Assembly (NCBI GenBank): GCA_026416455.1
Contig: JAOAFE010000005.1
Coordinates: 1 to 64,000 of the forward strand
DNA from: Syntrophales bacterium
GTDB lineage: Bacteria; Desulfobacterota; Syntrophia; Syntrophales; UBA8958
DNA: 64,000 nucleotides
Reading direction: 5' to 3'
The translations under genes were made by a program, and so were the position numbers. Each line of letters opens with the position of its first letter. Position 1 is the first letter of the stretch. The notes below the pieces were generated by a model. That model was not told where the DNA came from. It was given only the letters and a program-made list of their open reading frames with translations, and ran no database searches. Shown one piece after another: positions 7,762 through 17,468 of this stretch.

Positions 7762-10700
7762 ATGAGAAGAGTATGCGCTTTTATTTTGATAATTATTGCG
7801 GTTTTCCTCCCAGGGGCCCAGGCGCAAGTAAAGAGTGAGGCGGAAAGAATATGGGAGGCGGGAGAAAAGGCTTACCAAGAAGGCCGTTATCGGGAGGCCA
7901 TAGTTTTTTACGAAAAGTCTTACTCTTTATGCGGCAGTAATACCGACTGTTTGGCTGCCAATCTCAACGGAATAGGTACATGCTATGAGGCACTGGGGGA
8001 TGATACCCGGGCGTTAAACTATTACGAAAGGGCGCTTACCTTTGCTAGGAAAGTTGAGGATAAAGACCTGTTGGGAACCATCCTCTTTAATGTCGGAGCC
8101 ACATCTTACCGCCTTGCCAGGGATTACGAGCGAGCTTCGAAGTTGATTGAAGAATCAGTGAAACTCTTTCGAGAACTAAATGATAAAAACAGTCTCACTG
8201 TTGCCCTTCACGTCTTGGGAAAAGTGTATTCCACCCTTGGTCAGTACGCAAAGGCTATGGCCAACTTTGTTGAATCGTTGAAAATCGCCAGAGAGGCTGG
8301 AAATACACAGGCGATAGGAAACAACCTAACCCTGATTGGGAGAACGTACTATCGAATGGGAGAGTATGAAAAAGCCTTAACCTCTTTAGAAGAGGCGTTG
8401 AAATACATGAAGCGCCTTCAAGATCCTCAGGCTCTTTCGATTACTCTCCGAGACTTGGGGGACGTCTATAGTGCCCTTTTCAAGACTGAACTGGCCATGT
8501 CTTATTACGAGGAGGCTTTGTCCATTCAGAAGAAAAACAATTTACCTCTGGAGTTGGCCATCACTCTAACCAATCTTGGAGCCTTCTATTTCGATCTGAA
8601 TGAACTGGAAAAAGCTCTAAGTTGCTACGAAGAATCCGCCAAAATTGCTCGCGCCCGAGGGGATAAACCACTTATGGCTACTAATTTTAACAATATGGGC
8701 CATGTCCTTGCCAAACTCGGCCTCTCCGATCAAGCTCTGTCCCAATATCGCGCCTCCTTAGAGCTTGAAAGGGGGTTAGGAAGGCCCCTGTCCCTATCTT
8801 ATGTCCTCAACAATATAGGGATGGAATACTTCCGTTTAGGCAAATACGAAGAGGCTTTAAACTATCTCAAGCAGGCGTTCGAAATCGACAAAAAGCTCGA
8901 CAATCCCCATCTCATGGAGACGAGACTTAACAACATAGGGGCCGTTTACTTAAAACAGAAAAAATATCGAGAGGCAGAAGAAGTTTTCCTAATGAGGAAA
9001 AGACTGGCCCCTAAGGTGGCCCCGAATCGGCTTCTTCATAGTGGTTTGGCGGAATTATACCTAATTACGGGGAGATACGACGAGGCATTAAAGATTATTA
9101 TGGAAATACCTCCCACCTGGCGAGACAACCGAAATCGCCATATCGAATACCATACTCAGCTAGGAATGGCTTACAAGGGGAAAGGGGAACTAAAAAGTGC
9201 TGCCAACCACTTGTATACGGCCGTAAGTCTCACGGAGGAGATGAGAAATAGCCTGATAGAGAGGGGAGGTTTCTTTGCCGGTGGTTCCTATTATGGACGC
9301 CTCACACCTTATCGGGAACTCGTTGCGGTATTAATAGAAATGGCAGAAAAGAAAATGGAGATTATGCCCGCGTTTATGACCTTTGGCCGAACCTGGGAGG
9401 AAGCGGCTTTTTACTTCGCCGAACTCACTAAGGCCAGATCGCTCTTGGAGGTTATGGCGGGAGCGGCAAAGAAAACAAGTGCCGCGGAAATACCAGATCA
9501 TCTTAAAAAGAGGGAAGACGAGATTAAAGCGAAGCTCACTCGTTTGGAAAAACGTTGGGATGGAGCGATAAAAAAAGGGGAAAAGGCGATAGAGGAGCTG
9601 AAGAGAGAAAGGCACATGCTGCAAGGTGAGCTCGATCGACTTATAGAAGAGATAAGGGCTCATTTTCCTCGCTACGCTGCCCTTTATTATCCGTCGCCGG
9701 TGAAAATAGATCGTCTGCCCCTAAAAGACAACGAGGTACTGATAGAGTACATGATTTCGGATGGGGGCGTTTTCGTCTTTATTATGAGAAAGAATGGTCA
9801 TCCAAAGGTGCTCAGAATAGCAGGGGGCAAAGACATCATTGAAGATGAAGTCAAGGCATTGATCGCCCCTTTAAACGAGAAGGCACTGGAGAAGTTTTCT
9901 TTTTCCTTGGCCTACAAACTGCATGGGCGCCTGTTTTCCGGTGTCGCGAAGGAAGCCAAAGAGGGCGATCAGTTGATTATAATCCCTGACGGTATTCTAG
10001 GGCTTATCCCCTTTGAAGCCCTTATCATCGAAGAGGGAAAGGGCGTAACAGACCACCTATATGTGGGTGATAAATATAGTATTTCGTACTATCAGTCGGC
10101 TTCTGTCCTGGCTCTTCAGCGTCTTTCTGAGCCAGCGAAGCCAGAAATAACTCTTTTTGCAGTGGGAAATCCCGTTTTCAGTTCCGAGGACCCTCGTTAT
10201 CTCGCCTCCCTCGGTAAGGCAGTAAAAGGCGAGCCGAGCGTGGGCCGTTATTCTTTCCGCGGGCTGGCAATCAAAGAAGCCTGGGGTAAAGTGGAAAAAG
10301 GAGGCGCGGGAAGAGAGATAGAATTTCCGCCTCTGCCGGAGACGGAAGAGGAGGTGAAAGAGATTGCCCGAATAATGGGAGTTACTCCGGTGCCACCGAA
10401 CATACTTCTTTCTTTAGAGGCAACGGAACGTAATTTAAAGAGAGCAGGTTTGGAACGTTACCGTTATATTCATTTTGCTACGCATGCGTCTCTTCCCGGT
10501 ATGGTACAGGGGGTAGGGGAGCCCTTTATCCTTCTCGGTCAGGTGGGAAACACAGAGGAAGACGGGTTTCTTACCTTGAGTGAAGTCGCCGCCATGAAAG
10601 TTAAAGCCGACCTGGTCGTCTTATCGGCCTGTGTGACGGGTGTGGGGAAGGAGGTAGAAGGCGAAGGGGTCATAAACTTTGCCCGAGCATTTCAGCAGGC

Positions 10701-10896
10701 AGGGGCAAGGAGTGTGGTCATTAGCCTTTGGGAAGTGGCATCTCAACCTGCCGTCGAGTATATGAAACGCTTCTACGGCTACCTGAAAGCAGGGAAATCA
10801 AAGGTTGAGGCCTTGCACCTCACCCGCCGAGAAATGAAAGTCACATATCCTCATCCCTTTTTCTGGGCTGTTTTCATTCTTCACGGCGAAGGATAA
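7762..10896 (+). CDS. Secreted TPR-CHAT (caspase-like) protein, 1044 aa
   Basis: A Sec signal peptide (MRRVCAFILIIIAVFLPGAQA) precedes an array of about ten TPR units with near 40-residue periodicity (residues 28-460, many with NNIGxxY or NLGAFY cores). A charged coiled-coil stretch follows near 570-640. The C-terminal 350 residues form a CHAT domain, a clan CD peptidase fold related to caspases and separase. The expected dyad is present: His908 in HFATHAS and Cys957 in LSACVTG. TPR-CHAT proteins are widespread and some are proteases activated by partner proteins. Whether this one cleaves anything is unknown. The start has GGTGGAGG upstream. The adjacent divergent 1407-residue secreted protein is a candidate partner or substrate (inference). 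The signal peptide argues against a cytoplasmic role. Confidence 0.93.
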   Translation: MRRVCAFILIIIAVFLPGAQAQVKSEAERIWEAGEKAYQEGRYREAIVFYEKSYSLCGSNTDCLAANLNGIGTCYEALGDDTRALNYYERALTFARKVEDKDLLGTILFNVGATSYRLARDYERASKLIEESVKLFRELNDKNSLTVALHVLGKVYSTLGQYAKAMANFVESLKIAREAGNTQAIGNNLTLIGRTYYRMGEYEKALTSLEEALKYMKRLQDPQALSITLRDLGDVYSALFKTELAMSYYEEALSIQKKNNLPLELAITLTNLGAFYFDLNELEKALSCYEESAKIARARGDKPLMATNFNNMGHVLAKLGLSDQALSQYRASLELERGLGRPLSLSYVLNNIGMEYFRLGKYEEALNYLKQAFEIDKKLDNPHLMETRLNNIGAVYLKQKKYREAEEVFLMRKRLAPKVAPNRLLHSGLAELYLITGRYDEALKIIMEIPPTWRDNRNRHIEYHTQLGMAYKGKGELKSAANHLYTAVSLTEEMRNSLIERGGFFAGGSYYGRLTPYRELVAVLIEMAEKKMEIMPAFMTFGRTWEEAAFYFAELTKARSLLEVMAGAAKKTSAAEIPDHLKKREDEIKAKLTRLEKRWDGAIKKGEKAIEELKRERHMLQGELDRLIEEIRAHFPRYAALYYPSPVKIDRLPLKDNEVLIEYMISDGGVFVFIMRKNGHPKVLRIAGGKDIIEDEVKALIAPLNEKALEKFSFSLAYKLHGRLFSGVAKEAKEGDQLIIIPDGILGLIPFEALIIEEGKGVTDHLYVGDKYSISYYQSASVLALQRLSEPAKPEITLFAVGNPVFSSEDPRYLASLGKAVKGEPSVGRYSFRGLAIKEAWGKVEKGGAGREIEFPPLPETEEEVKEIARIMGVTPVPPNILLSLEATERNLKRAGLERYRYIHFATHASLPGMVQGVGEPFILLGQVGNTEEDGFLTLSEVAAMKVKADLVVLSACVTGVGKEVEGEGVINFARAFQQAGARSVVISLWEVASQPAVEYMKRFYGYLKAGKSKVEALHLTRREMKVTYPHPFFWAVFILHGEG

Positions 10897-11047
10897 AGAT
10901 ATAAGTTAAAAATCTCCATTTTTGCGATTGCATTTGGATTAATTCAGGCGTAGTTTAACAGATCATGATGAGGTTAAGCCCGGTGAGTGCGGCGCAATTC
11001 TCGAAAGGCATATCATTTTTAAAATCAAGTGCATGGCCGATTAATAT

Positions 11048-11066
11048 CCCCGCTCCGTGAGCGGGG
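11048..11066 (+). promoter_or_regulatory. Leader hairpin before the substrate-binding protein gene
   Basis: CCCCGCTC and GAGCGGGG form a perfect 8-bp GC-rich stem with a 3-nt loop, just before AAAGGAGGG and the ATG at 11092. It is followed by aaaatttt and not by a pure T run, so it could be a weak terminator of the CHAT transcript, an mRNA-stabilising leader, or an attenuator. No riboswitch family was recognised. Confidence 0.5.
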
Positions 11067-11091
11067 AAAATTTTAAAGGAGGGATGGTTCG

Positions 11092-12450
11092 ATGAGGAAG
11101 GTTTTTCGTTACGCTTTTTTAGCGGTACTGTGTTTTATCGTACTGGTTTTATTTCACCCAAACGCCGTGCCTGCAGCCAAGCCCACTAAGGGAGAGCCTA
11201 TTGTCATAGGCTATGTGGGAAATGTGGCATCACCGGGGACGAAACCTTGTATGGACATCCAAAAAATGGCGGTGGATGAGATAAATGCCGCCGGAGGTAT
11301 CCTCGGTCGCCCCATCAGGTACGTAGTGATGGATGGCAAAGGTGATACTTCTCTTACGGTAGAGGCCTTAAGGAAACTCGTTATAGATGATAAAGCCATT
11401 TACGTCTCTATTGAAGGGCGAACGGAGATATGTCTTGCCGCGCAAGAGGCTTCTGGGATGCTCTTCAGAGAATATCCCCACATTCTCCAATTCAATGGAC
11501 CGGCTGGTTCGGAACTGACGGCGCGCATAATCGATCAGGCGCCCAGATACGAACACTGTTTTCGCGATTGGCAGCCGGAAGCAGCTTACTGGTCTCACAT
11601 GAGGCATTACTTTGATTATTTCCAGAAGACGATGAAGGCTAAAAAACTGGCCATTCTGTGGGAAGATTTGGCGTGGACGACGGAATTCAGGAGAGGGATT
11701 CCATCCATGAATTTACCACCATGGGAACAATTAGCCCAACAATGTGGTGTGCAGGTTATTTACAGCAAACCGGTGAAACCGAGAGGGACTCTCTATTTCC
11801 CTATTCTGCAGCAGATCGCGGCAGCGAAGGCGGATTTAATCTTTTACATGAGTTCCTGGTTCACCGATACCGAGTCCTTTGCCAAACAGTGGTCGGATTC
11901 AGCCGCAAGGGATATAGCGGTGCATCTTGATGGCGGAGTTGCCATGACGCAAGACTTTTGGAGAATGACAGGCGGAAAGGCACTCGGCATCGTCACCCCG
12001 TTTACTGATCTATTCGATGTTCCTTTAACGCGTGTGACGGTGCCGTTGGTTAAAAAGGCCAGAGAAAAAAATATTCCCATGCAGCTACATGTCCATCTCG
12101 CCTATGCCGATATCTATCATTTCAAGAATGCAGTAGAGAAAGCCAAGGGAACGCAAGACATTCAGAAGCTGATTAAAGGTATGGAAGCTGTTGAGACGGT
12201 TTGGTCGATGGGAAAGATGAAATACCAAACGGAAAGGGTAAAACCGTTCTATCACTCGACCGTCATGGTCGATCCAAAGGACCCGTATCGCACCATACCC
12301 GGTCACTTCCAAATTCTTCAAGGGCAATTCCAGAAAGAAGGAAAAATAGTCTACATAGCGAGCTACAGTAAAGAGGACGAGAAGTTAGTGGCCAAGTTTT
12401 TGAAGCCTGAGGAGTATAAGTCTCCCGCCGAGCTGAGGAAAGGTCTGTAA
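11092..12450 (+). CDS. Periplasmic substrate-binding protein, branched-chain amino-acid type
   Basis: The 452-residue protein starts with a long signal peptide (residues 1-29, ending NAVPAA). It continues with the LivJ/UrtA-like fold of type I periplasmic binding proteins: IGYVGNVASPG, then DEINAAGGILGRPI and VVMDGKGD. No lipobox cysteine is present, so the protein should be soluble in the periplasm. No permease or ATPase genes lie nearby, so it is an orphan of its ABC transporter. The next gene, a secreted serine hydrolase, begins 22 bp downstream and is probably co-transcribed. The ligand cannot be told from sequence. A hydrolysis product of that enzyme is one possibility (inference). The start is supported by AAAGGAGGG. 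Confidence 0.9.
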   Translation: MRKVFRYAFLAVLCFIVLVLFHPNAVPAAKPTKGEPIVIGYVGNVASPGTKPCMDIQKMAVDEINAAGGILGRPIRYVVMDGKGDTSLTVEALRKLVIDDKAIYVSIEGRTEICLAAQEASGMLFREYPHILQFNGPAGSELTARIIDQAPRYEHCFRDWQPEAAYWSHMRHYFDYFQKTMKAKKLAILWEDLAWTTEFRRGIPSMNLPPWEQLAQQCGVQVIYSKPVKPRGTLYFPILQQIAAAKADLIFYMSSWFTDTESFAKQWSDSAARDIAVHLDGGVAMTQDFWRMTGGKALGIVTPFTDLFDVPLTRVTVPLVKKAREKNIPMQLHVHLAYADIYHFKNAVEKAKGTQDIQKLIKGMEAVETVWSMGKMKYQTERVKPFYHSTVMVDPKDPYRTIPGHFQILQGQFQKEGKIVYIASYSKEDEKLVAKFLKPEEYKSPAELRKGL

Positions 12451-12471
12451 TTCGACGGAAAGGAGGACTCA

Positions 12472-13773
12472 ATGAAAGTATTAAATAAATTGGCAGTAGC
12501 GTTGATATTTGTTTCTTTATCTTTTTTTGCGACAGACCTTTTGACCGCTCAGCAGTTGCCGCCTCCTGAGGCAGTTGAAATCGATAAGCTGGGTTTTATG
12601 ACCGGTTTTCCCCCTTCCGGTGAGAAAGTGATAAATGCTCAAAATAAAAACAAATATCCACAGTTGCGATGGGTATTGCAACACTCACGGGAATTGGGGC
12701 CGACGAAAAACATTCGTAGAGGTTCTGGACCCGTCTCCCCACTCCCGCAGGCAAGACGCGACCTGGATAATTTTATTTTCGAAGACGAGAAGGGCGAAAA
12801 GATTACGGTGCTGCAATGGCTAAAGAAGACATACACAGATGCGATTGTGGTGCTGCACAAAGGACGTATCGTGTATGAGCGCTACTTCAATGAGGGTGCC
12901 GCTTACAATCCTCACATGCTATTTTCCATCACCAAATCGTTTACGGGGTTACTTGCAGCGCAATTAATTCAAGAGGGGCGACTGAGCGCCGATGATATGG
13001 TAGTCAAATATATACCGGAACTGGCGGATAGTGCATGGGGAGATATGAAAGTCCACCACGTTCTTGACATGACGGGAGCAGTCCAATTTAGAGAGGTTTA
13101 TACGGATCCTACTTCCGAGATATTTGCCTACATGTATGCCTGTAATATGATTCCACCACCGCCAAACTACACAGGTCCCAGAACGATATACGATTTTCTT
13201 AAGACTTTGAAGAAAGGGGGAGAACACGGAAAGGGGTTTGTATATCGGACCGTTCATTCCGAAGTATTGGGCTGGATCGTATCTCGGGTAACGGGAAAAC
13301 ATTTTACCGATCTTTTATCGGAGCGGATTTGGCAGAGACTCGGTATGGAAGAAGACGCATACGTGGCTATTGATCCGGTGGGTACGCCGTGGCAGGGATC
13401 CGGGATGTCCGCGACCGCTCGCGATCTGGCGCGCGTAGGCGAAATGATCAGGAAGAACGGTTACTGGAATGGTCAGAGTATTTTTCATCCTGCCGTGGTA
13501 GAGGATTTGCGCCGCGGGGGAGATCGAGAAAAGTTCAAGGCGTCGGGAATGGATTTCCGAGCGGGATACAGCTATCATAATCAATGGTGGATAGTTCATA
13601 ACGCCGACGGCGCCTTTGAGGCTTCCGGTGTGCACGGCCAAATGCTCCATATAAACCCGGCGGCGGAAATGGTGGTCGTGAAGCTTTCATCCCATCCGGT
13701 AGCCAGTGCGGCCTTTACCCATGCGTTGACACTGCGAGCTTTCACCGCTCTGGCGAGAGCTGTTCGGCAGTAA
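12472..13773 (+). CDS. Secreted serine hydrolase, beta-lactamase/NylB family
   Basis: The 433-residue protein has a signal peptide of about 26 residues, then a serine-hydrolase domain of the penicillin-binding-protein/class C beta-lactamase fold. The SxxK nucleophile motif is S152-I-T-K155 (FSITKSFTG). A tyrosine at 258 in FVYRTVHSEVLGW matches the YxS/N position of 6-aminohexanoate-dimer hydrolases (NylB) and related esterases. GVHGQ near the C-terminus corresponds to the KTG/HxG segment. Likely substrates are esters or amides in the periplasm; true beta-lactamase activity is unlikely. The AAAGGAGG start is good. It is the second gene of a pair with the substrate-binding protein and ends at a strong terminator. 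Confidence 0.88.
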   Translation: MKVLNKLAVALIFVSLSFFATDLLTAQQLPPPEAVEIDKLGFMTGFPPSGEKVINAQNKNKYPQLRWVLQHSRELGPTKNIRRGSGPVSPLPQARRDLDNFIFEDEKGEKITVLQWLKKTYTDAIVVLHKGRIVYERYFNEGAAYNPHMLFSITKSFTGLLAAQLIQEGRLSADDMVVKYIPELADSAWGDMKVHHVLDMTGAVQFREVYTDPTSEIFAYMYACNMIPPPPNYTGPRTIYDFLKTLKKGGEHGKGFVYRTVHSEVLGWIVSRVTGKHFTDLLSERIWQRLGMEEDAYVAIDPVGTPWQGSGMSATARDLARVGEMIRKNGYWNGQSIFHPAVVEDLRRGGDREKFKASGMDFRAGYSYHNQWWIVHNADGAFEASGVHGQMLHINPAAEMVVVKLSSHPVASAAFTHALTLRAFTALARAVRQ

Positions 13774-13782
13774 AAAGTGAAT

Positions 13783-13828
13783 GGAGATGGCTGTTAGGTT
13801 TCCCGAAAGGCCATCTCCTTTCTTTTTT
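13783..13828 (+). terminator. Intrinsic terminator after the serine hydrolase
   Basis: GGAGATGGC (13783-13791) pairs with GCCATCTCC (13810-13818) and is followed by ttttctttttt. It ends the two-gene unit 11092-13773. The rest of the gap up to the dodecin gene at 14074 holds no gene that I can support. Confidence 0.9.
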
Positions 13829-14073
13829 GTCCTGGACAGGAGACGGCAATTAAATTACAATAGCAACAAATTAGCCCGGTTCCAATTCTTTCCTGACTGG
13901 TCCGTATTCCACCGGAACGGCTCCGCATGGATATATAGTCTTTTCATTTTGTCCCGAATGGCCTTTCTCTCTTGATAAGATACCTTAACACATCCACCCG
14001 ATAGAGCCGGGCAAGAGGCGCGGGGTAGGGAGTTGTTTGTGGGACTAGCCAAATCTAAAAAAGGAGGTTAGCC

Positions 14074-14283
14074 ATGGAAAGCGTTTATAAGGTGATTGAA
14101 ATTATAGGAAGTAGCCAGTCATCTTGGGAGGACGCAGCGAAAAATGCTGTAGAAATGGCCTCTAGGAGCTTGCGGGAACTTCGCGTGGCCGAGGTAAAGG
14201 AGCTCGATATGAGACTGGAAAATGGGCGGGTTGTGGAGTACCGCGCAAAACTTAGGGTGTCCTTTAAGTATCTGCCCGATTAA
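14074..14283 (+). CDS. Dodecin family flavin-binding protein
   Basis: The 69-residue protein has the full dodecin length and pattern: VYKVIEIIGSSQSSWEDAA (strand 1 and the helix start), AVEMASRSLRELRVAEV (helix), then two long strands ending YRAKLRVSFKYLP. Dodecins form hollow dodecamers that bind flavin or coenzyme A and are thought to buffer free flavin in the cytoplasm. AAAAAAGGAGG at the start is strong. It stands alone, between two hairpins, so it is probably monocistronic. Confidence 0.93.
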   Translation: MESVYKVIEIIGSSQSSWEDAAKNAVEMASRSLRELRVAEVKELDMRLENGRVVEYRAKLRVSFKYLPD

Positions 14284-14305
14284 AACAAAGAAGGCCGTTT
14301 CATGA

Positions 14306-14342
14306 TATCTTTCCCCGGTGAGGGTCTCGCCGGGGAAAGATA
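14306..14342 (+). terminator. Hairpin after the dodecin gene
   Basis: TATCTTTCCCCGG (14306-14318) pairs perfectly with CCGGGGAAAGATA (14330-14342) across an 11-nt loop. It lies 22 bp past the dodecin stop. No T run follows, so it is a strong RNA hairpin and a probable terminator or 3'-end stabiliser, not a canonical intrinsic terminator. Confidence 0.65.
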
Positions 14343-14436
14343 GGCCTCCCAAATCCTCCTCATTTGTGAGCAATCGATCTCCTCGAATTAAAGATGTAGA
14401 TAAAATTGCCGATTAACTGTTAAAGTGTAACTGTTT

Positions 14437-14465
14437 TTGACAATCGAACTGAAAATGCTTATAAT
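14437..14465 (+). promoter_or_regulatory. Consensus sigma-70 promoter of the hybrid kinase
   Basis: TTGACA (14437-14442), exactly 17 bp, then TATAAT (14460-14465). The start site should be near 14472, about 33 nt before the ATG at 14505. It is a perfect match to the housekeeping consensus, unlike the sigma-54 promoters of the motility genes. Confidence 0.9.
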
Positions 14466-14504
14466 CCCGCGCATTAGAGTGTAGTAAGGTGATCCGACGA
14501 TAAG

Positions 14505-17468
14505 ATGAATAAGATGAAGAAAAAAATTTTTTCTCTCTTTTCTTCTTTTTCTCCTAAATCGATGAGCGGCAGTTTTATCCGCTACTTTCTTGCTGCTTCG
14601 CTTATTCCCATCGCAGGGATTACCATTTTTTTTATGGTAAGTAATTTCTACACGACCCAAGTCATCCAGAGATATTTTTCCGATTCGGCAAGTGAATTGA
14701 CCCGGGTGGCGGAAGAAAATCTTAACCGCTTAGGAGAGGAATATATCCTTACGAAGGCCCGAGATGTCGCAAGGCAAGCGGACATATACTTTTCTTCTAA
14801 TCGGGGGAAAGATTTCAAAGAGATGCGAAAAGACCCGGAGTTCATGTCCTTTGCACTGCAAAAAGTAGGGCAAACGGGCTACACGGCCATGTACGAAGCA
14901 GGTACGTGGATTTTCCGAGTACACCCGAATGAAAAGCTACTGGATCGAGATGTATCTTTTCTGGCGCGTGATCTGCCAGCTTGGTGGGAATTGGTGTTTG
15001 CAACGCGAGGTGGAAAAGAGGTGGCCGGCTACTACGACTGGTTAGAGCCGGATGGGACCATAAGAAAGAAATTTATGGCCATCACGCCGGCTCGGACAAA
15101 AGTGAAGGGTCGGATTATCATGGTTGCGGCAACCACTTATATCGACGAATTCTCTTCTCCCGCCAAAAAAATGCGCGAAAGATCGCAGGTCCTAATCGAA
15201 AATGTGAGGAGCTACCAAAAAGAGGTATTCATCATTTTTACCGCCCTTACATTGTTTCTTTTTCTTTTAATTTCCACTTCTTGCATCTATTGGGGTAAAC
15301 GTATTGCCCGCGGGTATATAAAACCGATCATTAATTTGGCCGATACGGCGCGGCGGTTGGGAGAGGGAAATTGGGATGCCCCAATGGAAACGGAAGCGCT
15401 CGAAAGGTCGGACGAAGTGGGAATCATGGCTAGATCCTTTCAGCGAATGGCATCGAGCCTACAGGAGGCCTTTGCAGAGCTATCAGAAAATCTCGGTCGC
15501 CTGCGAAAAACTCAAGAAGCGTTAAGAGAGAGTGAAGCCCACTATCGAGGTCTTTTTGAAGGGATACCGATCGGTCTTTTTCGTTCTTCCCCGGAGGGGA
15601 AGCTACTCGATGTCAATCCGGCCTTAATCGAATTGGCAGGCTATCCAGATCGAGAAACGCTTTTGCAAACGCCTGCACAAGACCTTTATGTGAATCCAAA
15701 GGATCGAGAGGAGCTATTGGCATCCCTCATGAAAGACGGAGTGGCTCATGGGAGGTTATTCCGTTTCCGCAGGTACGATGGAAGAGAGATTTGGGCAGAA
15801 ATTAGTGTCCATGCCGAGTACGATGAACAGGGAGGAACAAGATACTTTGAAGGTTCCGTTATGGATGTGACTCAGAGGGTTGAGGCCGAGCAGGCATTGA
15901 AAAAAAGCGAAGATCTCTATCGCGACCTCTACGAAAAATCAAAGAAATCGGAAGAACTGTATCGCTCTCTCATGAACTCTTCGGCCGATGCCATTGTTAC
16001 CATGGACCTGGAAGGCAAGGTTACTTACATAAGCCCCGTGTTTACGGACATGTTCGGTTGGCGGCAGGAGGAGGTCCTCAATCGTCCCCTTCCCATTCCA
16101 CCGGAAGAAGATAAGGAGTGTTACGAGATTTCTCTCTTGGAAGTTATTCATACCGGTGAACCGGTCCGTGGTTTGGAGGCAAAAGGAAAGGCGAAAGACG
16201 GACGCGTGTTGGAGCTCAGTATCAGCGCATCCCGATATGCCGACCATGAGGGTAAGCCAGCGGGCGTTTTAATGATCATCAGAGATATTTCAGAAACGAA
16301 AAAACTTAAAAATCATTTCGAGCAGATGGAACGCCTCGAGGCCCTTGCTACTTTAGCAGGAGGTATCGCCCATGACTTCAACAATCTCCTTATGGTCATG
16401 GAGGGCAGGGTTTCCCTTCTGATGCATCAGACGGATCCATCGGATCCGAGGTATAATTATTATGTGGAAATTGAAAGTCAGATCCAGCGGGGGTCACGGT
16501 TGATAAAACAGCTGCTCGGTTACGCCCGTCGCGGAAAGTACGAAGTAAAACTAATAAATATAAACGATTTATTACGGGAAGTGGCCGAGCCTATGCAACG
16601 AACTAGAAAAGATATTCGCTTTCGCTATTACCTAAAGGGTGAATTGCCGTGGATCGAAGCCGATCCCAATCAATTAAACCAGGTATTTATGAACCTTTTT
16701 CTCAACGCTGCCGATGCTATGCCGGAAGGAGGAACAATAACTCTGGAAACGGATCTGGTTAGGGAGGGATCTTTCCATCCCCATGCCACCAACGTCAAAC
16801 CCGGTAAGTACATACGGATTATCGTATCCGATACGGGTCATGGTATGGATGCGAAAACTATGGATAGGATATTCGAGCCTTTCTTTACTACCAAACCACC
16901 TGGAAAGGGAACGGGGTTAGGTCTTTCTTCCGTTTACGGCATCGTCAAGGCTCATGGTGGATACATTTACGTTACCTCGGAGCCTGGATTCGGCACCACT
17001 TTTTATCTCTATTTCCCGGCTATAGAAAGGCAAGTGGAATCAATTTCAGCGCCCCAGTCGCAGCTAAAGATGGGGAAGGGTACAGTGCTCGTAGTGGACG
17101 ACGAAAAACCGGTCCTCGAAGTGTGCGCCGCCATGTTAGAAACCTTGGGTTACAAAACCTTCAAGGCGGCATCTGGTGAAGAGGCGATCCGGGTGTTTCA
17201 ACAGGAAGCAGGCCAAATTGATGGCGTGATCCTCGATATGATTATGCCGGATATGGGGGGAGCAGTTGTGTTTGAGCAATTGAGGGCAATCAGGCCAAAT
17301 GTGAGGATTCTTCTCTCCAGCGGCTTTGCCCCGGATCGGAAAGCCCAGCAGCTGATGAAGACAGGTTTGTGTATTTTCATTCAGAAACCTTTTCGTTTGA
17401 GCGAACTTAGCGAAAAGATGAGCATCCTTCTTTCCGATGAGGAAAAGAGCGAGGCCATCTGTAGCTAA
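14505..17468 (+). CDS. Membrane hybrid sensor histidine kinase with receiver domain
   Basis: The 987-residue protein reads from N to C: membrane segment 28-49, an extracytoplasmic sensor region about 50-240 (Cache-like), a second membrane segment 241-263, HAMP linker 265-325, PAS domain 345-460 and PAS domain 485-600. Next are the dimerisation/phosphoacceptor region with H623 (GGIAHDFNNLL) and an ATP-binding domain with NLFLNAADAM as N box, DTGHGMD and GTGLGLSSVYG. A C-terminal receiver domain (VLVVDDE, ILDMIMPD, KPF) ends it. It is a complete hybrid kinase, probably transferring phosphate within itself or to a separate partner. No response regulator is encoded next to it. Expression is from the sigma-70 promoter at 14437. 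Ligand unknown. Confidence 0.95.
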   Translation: MNKMKKKIFSLFSSFSPKSMSGSFIRYFLAASLIPIAGITIFFMVSNFYTTQVIQRYFSDSASELTRVAEENLNRLGEEYILTKARDVARQADIYFSSNRGKDFKEMRKDPEFMSFALQKVGQTGYTAMYEAGTWIFRVHPNEKLLDRDVSFLARDLPAWWELVFATRGGKEVAGYYDWLEPDGTIRKKFMAITPARTKVKGRIIMVAATTYIDEFSSPAKKMRERSQVLIENVRSYQKEVFIIFTALTLFLFLLISTSCIYWGKRIARGYIKPIINLADTARRLGEGNWDAPMETEALERSDEVGIMARSFQRMASSLQEAFAELSENLGRLRKTQEALRESEAHYRGLFEGIPIGLFRSSPEGKLLDVNPALIELAGYPDRETLLQTPAQDLYVNPKDREELLASLMKDGVAHGRLFRFRRYDGREIWAEISVHAEYDEQGGTRYFEGSVMDVTQRVEAEQALKKSEDLYRDLYEKSKKSEELYRSLMNSSADAIVTMDLEGKVTYISPVFTDMFGWRQEEVLNRPLPIPPEEDKECYEISLLEVIHTGEPVRGLEAKGKAKDGRVLELSISASRYADHEGKPAGVLMIIRDISETKKLKNHFEQMERLEALATLAGGIAHDFNNLLMVMEGRVSLLMHQTDPSDPRYNYYVEIESQIQRGSRLIKQLLGYARRGKYEVKLININDLLREVAEPMQRTRKDIRFRYYLKGELPWIEADPNQLNQVFMNLFLNAADAMPEGGTITLETDLVREGSFHPHATNVKPGKYIRIIVSDTGHGMDAKTMDRIFEPFFTTKPPGKGTGLGLSSVYGIVKAHGGYIYVTSEPGFGTTFYLYFPAIERQVESISAPQSQLKMGKGTVLVVDDEKPVLEVCAAMLETLGYKTFKAASGEEAIRVFQQEAGQIDGVILDMIMPDMGGAVVFEQLRAIRPNVRILLSSGFAPDRKAQQLMKTGLCIFIQKPFRLSELSEKMSILLSDEEKSEAICS

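Noticed and set aside
7762-10896. CHAT protein as part of a Craspase-type CRISPR system
   Set aside because: It has a Sec signal peptide, no gRAMP-like effector nearby and lies 7.5 kb from the array, so the link is not supported.
13781-13975. 64-codon frame after the serine hydrolase
   Set aside because: Its start lies within the left arm of the terminator hairpin and it has no Shine-Dalgarno sequence.
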